Origin: Alphaproteobacteria bacterium
GTDB lineage: Bacteria; Pseudomonadota; Alphaproteobacteria; CAAGCB01; CAG-977
NCBI GenBank assembly: GCA_900768465.1
Contig: CAAGCY010000013.1
Coordinates: 1-64,000, forward strand
DNA: 64,000 nt
Reading direction: 5' to 3'
The position numbers and the translations under genes are program-made. Each line of letters opens with the position of its first letter. Within the stretch, counting starts at the first letter, position 1. The notes beneath the pieces are model-generated. The model ran no database searches. It had not been told where the DNA came from and was given only the letters and a program-made list of their open reading frames with translations. This document shows positions 17,481-26,741 of the stretch, one piece after another.

Positions 17481-18062
17481 ATGTCCGAAATCGAAACGCT
17501 GATTCGTCTGTTTTCCCGATTGCCGGGGTTCGGGACGCGTTCCGCGCGCCGCACGGTTCTGTATTTGATAAAGCGGCGCGAATCGCAGTTGATTCCGTTG
17601 GAAAAAGCGATTCAAGACGTTATCGACACCGTTCAAATCTGCCCGATTTGCGGCAATCTGGATTCGCAAAGCCCGTGCGCCGTCTGCGCCGATTCGCGCC
17701 GTGACGATTCGACGATTTGCGTCGTGCAGGATGTCGCGGATTTGTGGGCAATCGACCGTTCGGGCGCGTTCAAAGGACGCTATCACGTTTTGGGCGGCTT
17801 GCTGTCCGCGATTGACGGCACGGGTCCCGAAGAACTGCGCCTGCCCGCCCTTGAACGGCGGATTCGCGAAAACAATACGGCGGAACTGATTTTGGCTTTG
17901 CCCGCCACCGTCGACGGACAAACGACCGCGCATTACATCGCCGAACGGTTCAAGGATTTGCCCTTGAAAATCTCGTCTTTGGCGCAAGGAATCCCCGTCG
18001 GCGGCGAATTGGACTATCTGGACGACGGCACAATCCAAACCGCGTTAAGGGCGCGGCGTTAA
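17481..18062 (+). CDS. recR: Recombination mediator RecR
   Basis: RecR acts with RecF/RecO to load RecA at gaps. The 193-aa protein has the helix-hairpin-helix region LPGFGTRSARRT (14-25), a four-cysteine zinc finger (Cys54, 57, 66, 69) and a TOPRIM domain (ICVVQDVADLWAID, then ALPATVDGQTTAHYI). It is the last gene of the dnaX unit. Its 3' end overlaps the convergent murD-type gene by 4 bp. Confidence 0.96.
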   Translation: MSEIETLIRLFSRLPGFGTRSARRTVLYLIKRRESQLIPLEKAIQDVIDTVQICPICGNLDSQSPCAVCADSRRDDSTICVVQDVADLWAIDRSGAFKGRYHVLGGLLSAIDGTGPEELRLPALERRIRENNTAELILALPATVDGQTTAHYIAERFKDLPLKISSLAQGIPVGGELDYLDDGTIQTALRARR

Positions 18063-19327
18063 AGCGCGGCGACGCATTGGGCGAAAATGTCGCCCCGTTC
18101 TTCAAAATTCTTATAGACTCCGTAGCTGGGCGCGGCGGGCGACAACAGCACCAAATCGCCCGCGTTGGCGGCTTTGGCGGCAGATTCGACCGCGTTGGTC
18201 ATATCGGTCGCTTCGACGGCAAACCCGCCCTTTTCCCGAATCATGCGCGCCAAACGTTCCCCCGTCGGCGGCAAAGTCACGACTTGGATTCCTTTACGCA
18301 CCACAAAATCGGCAAGCTCGGTATAATCCTGTTTTCTGTCGTATCCGCCCGCGATTAAAACGATTTTCGTTTCGGGAAAAGACTTGAGCGCCGCCAGAGT
18401 CGATTCGGGCGTGGTCGCGATGCTGTCGTCCACAAAGCGCAATCCGTGCCGAACGGGCAATTCCTGCAAACGGTGCGGCAACGCGTGGAACGTTTTCAGC
18501 GCGTCTTCGCACAAGAATAAATCGCCGCCCGCCAATTTGACCGCCGTCAAAGCCGCGCACACGTTTTTCAAGTTGTGTTCGCCTTTCAAATTCACCGCAG
18601 AAATCGGAAACAGCTTTTCGATTCCGTCGTAAAACAACCCGTTTTCGATGTGAATCGCGTCGGGCGCGTCAAAATAAACCGCGTTTTGAGCCGCGGGCAG
18701 ATAATGCGACAGCCGCGGATTGTTCGCGTTCAAAACCACGGGCGCGCCGTCGGGACGCACGCGCACGATGTTCAGTTTGTCCTGATAATAGCGTTCATGC
18801 GATCCGTGCCAGTCGATATGTTCGGGATACAGATTCAAAACAACGCTGATGTCAAAGCCTTGTTCCAAATCCGCCGCTTGATAACTGGACACTTCCAAAA
18901 CAAAAACGTCGTAATCGTCGACTTTGTCGGCATACGAAATCGACGGTACGCCGATATTGCCGCACAAAGCGACTTTTTTACCCTGTTCGCTCAGCAAACG
19001 GGCGACAAGGGACGAGGTCGTCGATTTGCCTTTTGTGCCCGTGATTCCAATCAGCAAAGGCTTTTTCGGGCTTAACCGCGCGGCTTGGACAAACAAATTC
19101 GTTGCGGTGGTAAAAGTCGCCCCCGCTTGCTTCGCCGCCCCGATTTCGGGACGGTAACGGCTGATTCCGGGGGATTTGACAATAACGCCTTCCAGCGGTT
19201 CGGTCAGCGGATCTTCGACGATTTTGACCGTACAGCCGCGTTTTTGCAAAAATTCGGCGCAAGCATGCCCTTCGCGTCCCGCGCCCCAGACGGTAACGGG
19301 ACTATTCTTCAAGCTTTCCAACAGCAT
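18059..19327 (-). CDS. murD2: MurD-type ligase, probably the L-glutamate-adding MurD2
   Basis: A Mur ligase joining glutamate to UDP-MurNAc-L-Ala. The ATP loop GITGTKGKSTT (about 94-104), LEVSSYQ, YPEHIDWH and the C-terminal NFEERGD motif are visible in about 422 aa. It directly follows, and overlaps by 26 bp, a MurL-type epimerase gene. In Xanthomonas that pairing marks MurD2, which adds L-Glu that MurL then epimerises to D-Glu. Its C-terminal LLSPAAPSYGVYKNFEERGD differs from the LSPACAS form common in D-Glu MurD enzymes. ATG 19327 has better ribosome-binding-site spacing than ATG 19333. Ordinary MurD is the alternative. Confidence 0.82.
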   Translation of the reverse strand: MLLESLKNSPVTVWGAGREGHACAEFLQKRGCTVKIVEDPLTEPLEGVIVKSPGISRYRPEIGAAKQAGATFTTATNLFVQAARLSPKKPLLIGITGTKGKSTTSSLVARLLSEQGKKVALCGNIGVPSISYADKVDDYDVFVLEVSSYQAADLEQGFDISVVLNLYPEHIDWHGSHERYYQDKLNIVRVRPDGAPVVLNANNPRLSHYLPAAQNAVYFDAPDAIHIENGLFYDGIEKLFPISAVNLKGEHNLKNVCAALTAVKLAGGDLFLCEDALKTFHALPHRLQELPVRHGLRFVDDSIATTPESTLAALKSFPETKIVLIAGGYDRKQDYTELADFVVRKGIQVVTLPPTGERLARMIREKGGFAVEATDMTNAVESAAKAANAGDLVLLSPAAPSYGVYKNFEERGDIFAQCVAAL

Positions 19328-20639
19328 CTTCATATCCTTTCGGAATCAAATGCGCGGACGAAAAGGAAAAAATCTTGGCTTCAAGCTCCTTTTCCCGCGC
19401 GGCGTATTTGTCCATAACGGCGGATTTCAAAGCGGCGACAACGGCGTCCGATTCCCATTCGGGGCGGCGGCACAGCTGCAAAAACGCCCACGCGGATTCG
19501 TCGATTTCTCCGACACATTCAAACGGTTTGAACGCGCTTAACCCCAGCAAACGGCGGAAGCCTTCGGTTTGTTCGGCTTCGTTCAGCGGATTGCGGGCGA
19601 AAACGGCGGAAACGCGTTCTTTGCCCATAAACGGCGCCAGCGCCAAAAACACAAAGCGGCATTTGTCGCAATCGCCGCACCAGCGGTCGAGCCGCTTTGT
19701 TTCATCCAGCCGAAACGCTTTGTTGCAGCTGGTAAACACCGCGTCGTATTTTTTGATTCGAGCGAACTTGCGGGCAATCGACAGCTCCGACAAAGGACGC
19801 AAAAACGAAAAATAACGAAAATCGGGCAGAACGTCCGCCGTCAAATCGGCAAAAGCGCGTTCGAATTCAATCGATTTGCTCCATTGATGATTGACCGTGC
19901 GCCCGTTTAAAGTCGTGTTGCCGACGTTTGCCGACCGTTCGTTTGACATCGCGACGTCCGAAAAATCGTAAATCACCGCCGCCAGCATCAAAATAAACGC
20001 GATAATGCCCGTCACGGGCACATGCCCGTTCAGCGCGCCCGATTCGTTCAGCGCTTTCAGATTCGGCGAGATTTTACGGACGACCTCGATGGATTCCAAT
20101 CCCGAAACGGCAATCGTGTCCTTTATCGGACGCGGCAACCCCACCGAAAACAGCACGGGCGAAATCCCCGCCGATTTCAGCGTTTCAAGCGTTACAATCG
20201 AATCTTTGCCGCCGCCGACGGGCGCAATCGTCCTTTGCTTTAAACGGATTTGGCACTTTTCTGGCTTTGATTCCCCGAAAGGAAACACGATTTTCGGATC
20301 GACTTGGTTGCGATAGGAAAACTCGCCCAATCCCGATTGATAGAACAGGTTGAAAAAGTCCGCTTCCTTTTCGGAAAGAGTCGTCGATTCGACGCGGATT
20401 CGTTCGGGAATGTACGCTTTGTAATAGCTGACCCCCGCCGCCAAATGAAGCAGACGCAAGCACGCGTTCACGGCGGCGCGGCGCGTTTCGTCAAAAGCGG
20501 GCGCGTTTAAAAACGACACGGTTTCATCGAATTCGACAAAGTCGTCAAAACCGTAAACCAAATGCGCCGTCATCGCCGTTTCGTCGAAAAAACAGCGTTT
20601 GAACTGAAAGCTCTGCACTTGCGCCCTGTCGGGAAACAT
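19302..20639 (-). CDS. murL: UDP-MurNAc-L-Ala-L-Glu epimerase MurL
   Basis: MurL inverts the terminal L-Glu of UDP-MurNAc-L-Ala-L-Glu to D-Glu, replacing glutamate racemase. The 445-aa protein has a PP-loop-like PVGGGKDS (140-147), SNERSANVGN (232-241), VNHQWSKS (249-256) and a cysteine cluster WCGDCDKC (320-327). These features and the length fit the MurL family, which is often mis-annotated as an endonuclease-domain or hypothetical protein. Start ATG 20639 follows AGGGG; the upstream TTG 20660 is less likely. No murI is in the window. The neighbouring MurD-type gene supports the assignment. Confidence 0.85.
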   Translation of the reverse strand: MFPDRAQVQSFQFKRCFFDETAMTAHLVYGFDDFVEFDETVSFLNAPAFDETRRAAVNACLRLLHLAAGVSYYKAYIPERIRVESTTLSEKEADFFNLFYQSGLGEFSYRNQVDPKIVFPFGESKPEKCQIRLKQRTIAPVGGGKDSIVTLETLKSAGISPVLFSVGLPRPIKDTIAVSGLESIEVVRKISPNLKALNESGALNGHVPVTGIIAFILMLAAVIYDFSDVAMSNERSANVGNTTLNGRTVNHQWSKSIEFERAFADLTADVLPDFRYFSFLRPLSELSIARKFARIKKYDAVFTSCNKAFRLDETKRLDRWCGDCDKCRFVFLALAPFMGKERVSAVFARNPLNEAEQTEGFRRLLGLSAFKPFECVGEIDESAWAFLQLCRRPEWESDAVVAALKSAVMDKYAAREKELEAKIFSFSSAHLIPKGYEDAVGKLEE

Positions 20640-20667
20640 AACCATCCCCTTTTGTTTCAAAGCGGGT

Positions 20668-20673
20668 ATTATA
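20668..20673 (-). promoter_or_regulatory. Perfect -10 hexamer upstream of murL
   Basis: The minus strand reads TATAAT at 20668-20673, about 28 bp before the murL ATG. No convincing -35 is seen at the normal distance, so only the -10 is proposed. Confidence 0.4.
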
Positions 20674-20720
20674 CACCGCTTGTCAAAAAAACAATGGCTT
20701 TTTTGAACGAAGGGCTTAAA

Positions 20721-21359
20721 ATGGCGCGTATGAAGAAAAGTTTGAAGATTTTTACCGTTGTTTTCGTCCTTGCCGCCGTTGTCGCGGGGGGATTTTACGC
20801 CGTTTCAAAAAAAACGCCCGTCGATGAAATGACGCGCGGACTGGCGGCGTACGAACGCGGCGACTACAAAACCGCTTTAAAGGCGTTCCGCAATCAGGAT
20901 TTGCAGTCAAATCCCGAAGCTTCTTTTATTCTGGGCGCGATGCATTATGCGGGAAAAGGCGTCCAAGCCGACGAAAAACGCGCTTTTTTGTATTATGAAA
21001 AAGCGGCGTTGTTCAATTACGCTCCCGCTCAAACGACTCTGGCGATTTTGTACGCGGGAAAAGGCGAGTGGGACAAAGCTTACGCTTACGCGGAAGCCGC
21101 CGCTTTACAAAACGACCTTGAGGCGCAAATGCTGCTGGGCGGCTGGTATGAAAACGGCCGCGGCGGTCGCATAGACACGCACAAAGCCGTCCGTTTTTAC
21201 GAAATGGCGGCAAGAAACGGCGATATGAACGCCAAAATGGCTTTGCTGCTGATTAACCAAAACGGCAAAATGGATTATGCTCCGAACACTTTTGCGGCGG
21301 GACGGTGGCAAAAAACAATAAAAAAACAAAAAAACCTGCTTAAAAAGTTGAGCAGATGA
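20721..21359 (+). CDS. Membrane-anchored Sel1-repeat protein
   Basis: A 212-aa protein with an N-terminal hydrophobic segment (about 9-29, signal anchor or signal peptide) and then four to five Sel1/TPR-like repeats. Examples are 'ASFILGAMHYAGKGV' and 'LEAQMLLGGWYENGRGG'. It ends in a Lys-rich tail. ATG 20721 has AAGGG six bases upstream; ATG 20730 is an alternative. Its stop overlaps the next Sel1 gene as ATGA. The partner is unknown. Sel1 proteins usually act as adaptors in envelope complexes. Confidence 0.75.
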   Translation: MARMKKSLKIFTVVFVLAAVVAGGFYAVSKKTPVDEMTRGLAAYERGDYKTALKAFRNQDLQSNPEASFILGAMHYAGKGVQADEKRAFLYYEKAALFNYAPAQTTLAILYAGKGEWDKAYAYAEAAALQNDLEAQMLLGGWYENGRGGRIDTHKAVRFYEMAARNGDMNAKMALLLINQNGKMDYAPNTFAAGRWQKTIKKQKNLLKKLSR

Positions 21360-22798
21360 AAAAGATTTTGTTTTTAACCGCGCTGCTGGTTTGCTTTCCC
21401 GCTTTTGCCGCCGAAGAAGAAAAAGACACGTTTGACGACGGCGCGAACGCTTTTGTCGCCGGCGATTACGACGAAGCCGAACGCATTTTGAAACTGCACG
21501 CCAAAGAACAGCCCAGCGCGGTTTATCTGTTGCGCTTGATAAAAGCGTTGCGCAAAGACAAGAAAACCGACGCGCCGTCCTATCCCGCTTTTCTGGAACG
21601 CCTGTACAAAGGCGAAATCGACATGCTGGACAGACTGGGCATCATTCCGCGCTATCGCGCCGATTTGTCGGGAATCGCGGGCAGTATGTACGTCAACACG
21701 CTGATCGGCAACGCCAAACGCGGCGATGTTGCGGCGAAATACAGTCTGGCTCTGTTGTACCAAGAAGGCATCAGCGTTCCGCGCAGCTTTAAAACCGCCG
21801 CCGAAAACTTCAAAGCCGCCGCCGAAGCGGGACATTTGAACGCGCTGAATTCCATCGGGCTGTACACGCGGTTCGGCATCGGAACGAAAGCCGACGAAAA
21901 ACAGGCGGAAAAATATTTCAAACAAGCCGTCTTATTAAACAATCCGTATGCTTTTTACAATCTGGCGCAGTATTATCTGGATAAAAAGGATTACATCCAA
22001 GCCTTTGTTTTGGCCGATGTCGGACGCAATCACTTGGATAAAAACGTCCATCGCAAAGTGGCAAACCGCTTTTTGGAAACCGCCAAAAAAGCGCAAAAGA
22101 AACTGTCGCCTTTGCAAACGGCGTACTTGACCCGTTTTTTGCCGTTCTGGCTGTCGGGCGTTTTAACCAAAGACGATTTGAACGGACGGATTTATCCCAA
22201 AAAGCTTCCTTTGCCGCCCGTTGACATGGTGCGCGAAACCGCTTTTTTCTTTCCGCTGAAACGCGACGCTTTCGACGGCAAGTACAAAAAATTCTTTCCG
22301 TTCATGCCCGCTTGGGTACCGTTCGACATCGAACAGCCGTCCAATCCCGCTTTGGCGGGGAAAACGCCGCCCGCGCCTTTCCCCGAAAGCGACGAAGTCA
22401 TCCGCGCGCTGTATTTCCGCGTCGCCAATCCCGCGACAATCCACCTGACGCTGGACAAGCCCGAAAGCGCGATTCCCGTTATGACGGGCGACGTGTTCGA
22501 AATCATTGTGTACACCAAACTGCACGAAACCGAATCTTCGCTGAAAGGCGCGCACAAATACATCGACAACACCGACTATAAAATCGTCTTGGACAGCAAT
22601 GACGATGCTTTGATTACCGACAACAAGCCCGTTTTGACGCCGCTGTCGATTGAAACGCGCGACACGGAAACTTGGCTGAGTCAGGTTTTCGAAGCCAAAA
22701 AGCCCGGTATCGCCAAAATCCGTTTTGTTCCGATGGTCGAAAACGGATTCGCCCATACTTTGACGGTGCAAATATCGGACGGCAAATTACCGCAATAA
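21356..22798 (+). CDS. Exported Sel1-repeat protein with extra C-terminal beta domain
   Basis: The 480-aa precursor has a signal peptide ending FPAFA (residue 18). A TPR/Sel1 region spans about 25-245 (AAKYSLALLYQEGISV, ALNSIGLYTRFGIGT). A linker follows, then a C-terminal domain (about 370-480) of predicted beta character with 'VFEIIVYTKLHETESS' and 'AKKPGIAKIRFVP'. The alternating strand pattern loosely resembles immunoglobulin-like or chagasin-type folds, but this is not firm. It is coupled to the preceding Sel1 gene by ATGA and convergent with dsbD, overlapping by 12 bp. Confidence 0.72.
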   Translation: MKKILFLTALLVCFPAFAAEEEKDTFDDGANAFVAGDYDEAERILKLHAKEQPSAVYLLRLIKALRKDKKTDAPSYPAFLERLYKGEIDMLDRLGIIPRYRADLSGIAGSMYVNTLIGNAKRGDVAAKYSLALLYQEGISVPRSFKTAAENFKAAAEAGHLNALNSIGLYTRFGIGTKADEKQAEKYFKQAVLLNNPYAFYNLAQYYLDKKDYIQAFVLADVGRNHLDKNVHRKVANRFLETAKKAQKKLSPLQTAYLTRFLPFWLSGVLTKDDLNGRIYPKKLPLPPVDMVRETAFFFPLKRDAFDGKYKKFFPFMPAWVPFDIEQPSNPALAGKTPPAPFPESDEVIRALYFRVANPATIHLTLDKPESAIPVMTGDVFEIIVYTKLHETESSLKGAHKYIDNTDYKIVLDSNDDALITDNKPVLTPLSIETRDTETWLSQVFEAKKPGIAKIRFVPMVENGFAHTLTVQISDGKLPQ

Positions 22799-24799
22799 AT
22801 CCGTTATTTCCGACGGCGTTACGATTTGCGGCAAAATCACGGGGTTTTCGGCGTTCGGCGCATAATACACATACAGCGGAATCCCGCCGCGTCCAAAGCT
22901 TTCAATCGCCGCCGTGATATCGTCGTTGCGCGTCGTCCAGTCGCCGAAAAACGCGGCGACTCCTTTGTCTTTAAACGCTTTGACCGTATCGGCGTCGGAA
23001 AATGTCGTTTTGTCGTTGACCAAACACGTCAGGCACCATTTCGCCGAAAATTTCAAAAACACGGGGATTCCCTGCCGGCGGAAGCTTTCAACCGTATCGG
23101 ATTGGTAATCAATCCATTCTATTTTGTCGGCATTCCCCGCCTGTTTCGGCGCGACGCTTGACAGCGCGCCCCCGATACTCAACACCGCGACAACAACCGC
23201 CAATCCCGCCCACAACTTGAATTTCGGAGAACTTTGCGCCACACCGCACAGCCATGTCGCAAAAGCAACCACGGTCAAACACGTCAGCGCCCACGCCAAT
23301 GCGTCGGCGCCTTCCTGCGCCGCCAGCACCCACAACAGCCACGCCGATGCGCCGAACAGCGGAAAAGCCAGAAAACGGCGGAACAGCATCAGCCACTCCC
23401 CCGGTTTGGGCAACAGCTTGGCGGTTTGCGGGAAAAATCCCAAAATCAGGAACGGCATCGCCAGTCCGACGCCCATCATCAGCAAAACCGACATTGTCAC
23501 GGGCGCGGGGTTCATCAGCCCGTAGCCCAACGCCACCCCCATAAACGGCGCGGCACAAGGGCTGGCAACAAAAACCGCCAGAATGCCCGTCCCGAAATGC
23601 CCCAATCCGTGCTTGACGTTCATACCAAAATCGGACAGTCCTTCGCCGACAACGACCATATCGGAAAACAACAGTCCCAAAAAGAACATAAACAGGCTTA
23701 AAAACAGCACAAACGGCGGATATTGAAGCTGGAAGCCCCACCCCAGCTCCGCCCCCGCGCGGCGCAAAGCAACCAATACCGTTCCGATGACGGCAAAAGA
23801 AAACAAAACGCCCGCCGTATAAAGCACCGCTTCCCGTTTCCTTTGCGCTTTGTCCGTTTTCGCCGACAGCAGGCTGAACGCCTTCAGCGACAAAACAGGG
23901 AACACGCACGGCATCAAATTCAACAAAAATCCGCCGAAAAACGCGAGAAACAAAGCCCCCAGAAATTCGCGCCAAACAAATGTTTCAAACACGGGCAGTT
24001 TTTCCGTCGTACGCTCCGCTTCGACTGCAAAAGCCGCCGTTTTGTCGCCCAAATCGTTATAGAACACGACCGTTCCCGCCAGTTTTTCGGGGTTTTCAAA
24101 GTCTTCCGGCAACGCTTTGGTCAAAAACAAAAACGCGTCGCCGTCCTTTGTTTTCAGCGTTTGCGGCGCGTTGTGCGTCAGCACTTTGCCGCTGTTCGGG
24201 AAAAAATAGGCTTTTTGCGCTTTGACGGGTTTGGGCAAACGCAAAACGAATCCGCCGTTCGTTTCATAAAACGCGGCATCCGTCCGCGGCTGAGCCAGAT
24301 TATCCAAAACAGCCGACAATTCAACGTTTTCTTCGCCCTCGATACCCGCCGTGACAAAAGCCGTCGGTTCGGCATGCATCGGGACGCATTCGTCTTTGCA
24401 CGCCAACCAAGTCGCTTTGGCTTTGATTTGTAAAATTTCCCCGTATTTCAGATTGTCAGGCGCTTTGATTTTAATCGGGAAATACGCCTGTCCGTGATAG
24501 CCGTATTCGGTCAACGGTCCCACGGAAAACTTTTCGGGCACCGTCCAAAACCGTTCCGTTTCGGCAAAACCGTCAGGCAAATCAAGCTTTACATCCGTCG
24601 CTTCCCCCGCGTCGCCCGCGTTTTTCCAATAGACGTGCCATCCTTTGGGCATATTCAGCTTCAGCGCGACAAACAGCTCGCCCGCGGGCAAAACCCCTTC
24701 TTTTTGCGTGATTAAATCCGCTTGAATCGGAGTCTGCGCGAACGCTTGAAAAGCAAACAACACCGAAAATAAACAAAAAACCGATAAAAGCCGTTTCAT
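22787..24799 (-). CDS. dsbD: Thiol:disulfide interchange protein DsbD (ScsB-like)
   Basis: DsbD moves reducing power from cytoplasmic thioredoxin across the membrane to periplasmic thiol proteins. The 670-aa precursor has a signal peptide (QAFA). Its N-terminal periplasmic domain has LACKDECVP, the central eight-helix domain has the redox cysteines of MPCVFP and SPCAAPF, and the C-terminal thioredoxin-like domain has WCLTC (588-592). The layout and the 'GWHVYWKNAGDAGEA' start of the first domain fit the ScsB-like branch. It would support folding of cysteine-rich exported proteins, such as the one at the window start (inference). Confidence 0.92.
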   Translation of the reverse strand: MKRLLSVFCLFSVLFAFQAFAQTPIQADLITQKEGVLPAGELFVALKLNMPKGWHVYWKNAGDAGEATDVKLDLPDGFAETERFWTVPEKFSVGPLTEYGYHGQAYFPIKIKAPDNLKYGEILQIKAKATWLACKDECVPMHAEPTAFVTAGIEGEENVELSAVLDNLAQPRTDAAFYETNGGFVLRLPKPVKAQKAYFFPNSGKVLTHNAPQTLKTKDGDAFLFLTKALPEDFENPEKLAGTVVFYNDLGDKTAAFAVEAERTTEKLPVFETFVWREFLGALFLAFFGGFLLNLMPCVFPVLSLKAFSLLSAKTDKAQRKREAVLYTAGVLFSFAVIGTVLVALRRAGAELGWGFQLQYPPFVLFLSLFMFFLGLLFSDMVVVGEGLSDFGMNVKHGLGHFGTGILAVFVASPCAAPFMGVALGYGLMNPAPVTMSVLLMMGVGLAMPFLILGFFPQTAKLLPKPGEWLMLFRRFLAFPLFGASAWLLWVLAAQEGADALAWALTCLTVVAFATWLCGVAQSSPKFKLWAGLAVVVAVLSIGGALSSVAPKQAGNADKIEWIDYQSDTVESFRRQGIPVFLKFSAKWCLTCLVNDKTTFSDADTVKAFKDKGVAAFFGDWTTRNDDITAAIESFGRGGIPLYVYYAPNAENPVILPQIVTPSEITDLLR

Positions 24800-24876
24800 T
24801 TTTCGCTCTTTTAGCTTAGAATTTCCAACAGCGGTGAATTCGCCGCGCCCTTTACATTATTTAAGGATATAGGTTC

Positions 24877-25593
24877 GTGTTCAAGGTATTTCTTTTCTCT
24901 TTGCCGTTTTTTGTTCAAAGCGCTTCCGCCGTCGCTCAGACCGGCTTGCAGGATTCGTCCGAAGCGATGCTGTCGCGCTATATCAACGCCAGCGCCGTTT
25001 GCGCAAAAATGACGGATTCCACTGCTTTGTACGAACGCGGCAAAATGCTGTTGGACGATAATTCGGAAGAATCCTATATCGCCGCCGCAGACTGCTTTAC
25101 GTCCGCCGCCATGCGCAACCACACCGACGCGCAAATCGAACTGGGCAAGCTTTACGAATCGGGAAAAGGAGTTCCTTTCAGCAATATTTTCGCTTACAAG
25201 TGGTTCCAAACCGCCGTTTTGCTGGGCAACGAAAAAGCCATTCCTTTCCGCAACGCCATTGAAACCAAAATGAATCTGGATGAAATATCGATGGCGAATC
25301 CGCTGATTCAAAGCACGCTGCAGCTGATTGAAATGTATGACACCCATCGGCAAAAAGAAGTCGAAAAATTTGAAAAAGACGTTGAAAATCAGTACCGCGA
25401 TTTCGGTGTCAGCCTGTCCGAATTCAAAAACGAACCGGAAGAAAAAACAACTCAAAGTGTCGGCAATCCTTTGATTGACGCGCTTATCCGCGACCAAAAC
25501 GAACGCGAAGCCGCCGCCAAAAAAGCCGCTGAAAAGAAAGCGCGCGAAGAAGCCAAAGCCGCCGAAAAAGCCGCCCGTTCCGCGGAAAACTAA
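24877..25593 (+). CDS. Exported Sel1-like protein with charged coiled-coil tail
   Basis: The 238-aa precursor starts at GTG 24877, with AAGGA nine bases upstream. It has a signal peptide (about 1-20, ending SAVAQ), one clear Sel1 repeat (DAQIELGKLYESGKGV, about 88-103) plus weaker ones, and a C-terminal Ala/Lys/Glu-rich helix (about 208-238) likely to form a coiled coil. It is divergent from dsbD and convergent with rodA, overlapping by 4 bp. Function is unknown. Confidence 0.7.
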   Translation: MFKVFLFSLPFFVQSASAVAQTGLQDSSEAMLSRYINASAVCAKMTDSTALYERGKMLLDDNSEESYIAAADCFTSAAMRNHTDAQIELGKLYESGKGVPFSNIFAYKWFQTAVLLGNEKAIPFRNAIETKMNLDEISMANPLIQSTLQLIEMYDTHRQKEVEKFEKDVENQYRDFGVSLSEFKNEPEEKTTQSVGNPLIDALIRDQNEREAAAKKAAEKKAREEAKAAEKAARSAEN

Positions 25594-26741
25594 TCGTCAT
25601 ACGCGCCGCGGCGTCCGATTTGAACGTCGCGGTTGACGTTGACGCATTCAATCAATCCGAACGAAAACATCAGCGTCAGCATTACCGTTCCGCCGTACGA
25701 AATCATCGGCAAAGGCACGCCCACGACGGGCAGCAGTCCCATAACCATCGCGATATTGATAAAAACGTACAAAAACAGGTTCGCCGACAGCCCCAGCGCC
25801 AACAGCCGCCCGAAAAAGCTGGTGGAGCGAAACGCTATCAGACAGCCGTAAAAAATCAGCGCCAAATACAGCATCAGCAAAGAAACAGAGCCTATCAAAC
25901 CGAATTCTTCCGCCAAAACGGTAAAGATAAAGTCCGTTTGCTTTTCGGGTAAAAAGTTCAGCCGGCTTTGCGTTCCCTGCAAAAAGCCTTTGCCGAAAAT
26001 CCCCCCCGATCCCAGCGTGATTTTGGACTGCAAAATATGATACCCTTTGCCCAGCGGGTCGCGTTCGGGATCCAAAAACGTATAGACGCGTTCTTTTTGA
26101 TAATCATGCAGAAAACGCCAGCCGATTGGCAGGGAAATCAATCCCAAGCAAGCCATCACGCCGAATTTCCACATTTGAACGCCGACCAAAAAGAACAAAA
26201 TCACCGCCCCCGACGCCATTAAAACAGCCGTTCCCAAATCAGGCTGCTTTAAAACCAACGCGACGGGCAGCAATACCATCAAAGACGGCGCGACCAAATA
26301 CGACATGCTTTGCGCGTCTTGCAAAGATCCGCCGTGAAAATATCGCGACAACGCCAAAATCAAAGCGATTTTCATCAATTCGGACGGCTGAACCTTGATA
26401 AAGCCCAAATTCAGCCACCGCTGAGCCCCCATGGCGTCATGGCCGAAAAATTCGACGATAAACAGCATAATCACGGCAACGGTGTAAAAAACGTAAGCGT
26501 ATTTCAGCCAAAAACGCAGATTCGTCATGCCGACAACAATCATAACGCTGAAGCCCAAGCAAAAACGGACGAATTGCTTTGACGCCCATGGATTCCAGTT
26601 TCCGTTCGCGGCGGCGTACAAAACGACCAGCCCCGTCGCCGCCACCAAGCAAATCAAAAAAATATAAAACCAGCTGAGCCGCGTAAAGCGGTCTTTCAGC
26701 GTCATGTTGGTCCGATTGAATCGAAAAGAGGACAAACTCAT
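25590..26741 (-). CDS. rodA: Peptidoglycan glycosyltransferase RodA (SEDS)
   Basis: RodA polymerises lipid II for side-wall growth as partner of PBP2. The 383-aa protein has about ten helices, and the SEDS signatures AQRWLNLGFIKVQPSEL and the C-terminal PVVGVPLPMISYGGTVM are clear. Its start overlaps the mrdA stop as ATGA, so the pair is translationally coupled. It is the last gene of mreB-mreC-mreD-mrdA-rodA. Confidence 0.96.
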   Translation of the reverse strand: MSLSSFRFNRTNMTLKDRFTRLSWFYIFLICLVAATGLVVLYAAANGNWNPWASKQFVRFCLGFSVMIVVGMTNLRFWLKYAYVFYTVAVIMLFIVEFFGHDAMGAQRWLNLGFIKVQPSELMKIALILALSRYFHGGSLQDAQSMSYLVAPSLMVLLPVALVLKQPDLGTAVLMASGAVILFFLVGVQMWKFGVMACLGLISLPIGWRFLHDYQKERVYTFLDPERDPLGKGYHILQSKITLGSGGIFGKGFLQGTQSRLNFLPEKQTDFIFTVLAEEFGLIGSVSLLMLYLALIFYGCLIAFRSTSFFGRLLALGLSANLFLYVFINIAMVMGLLPVVGVPLPMISYGGTVMLTLMFSFGLIECVNVNRDVQIGRRGAYDD

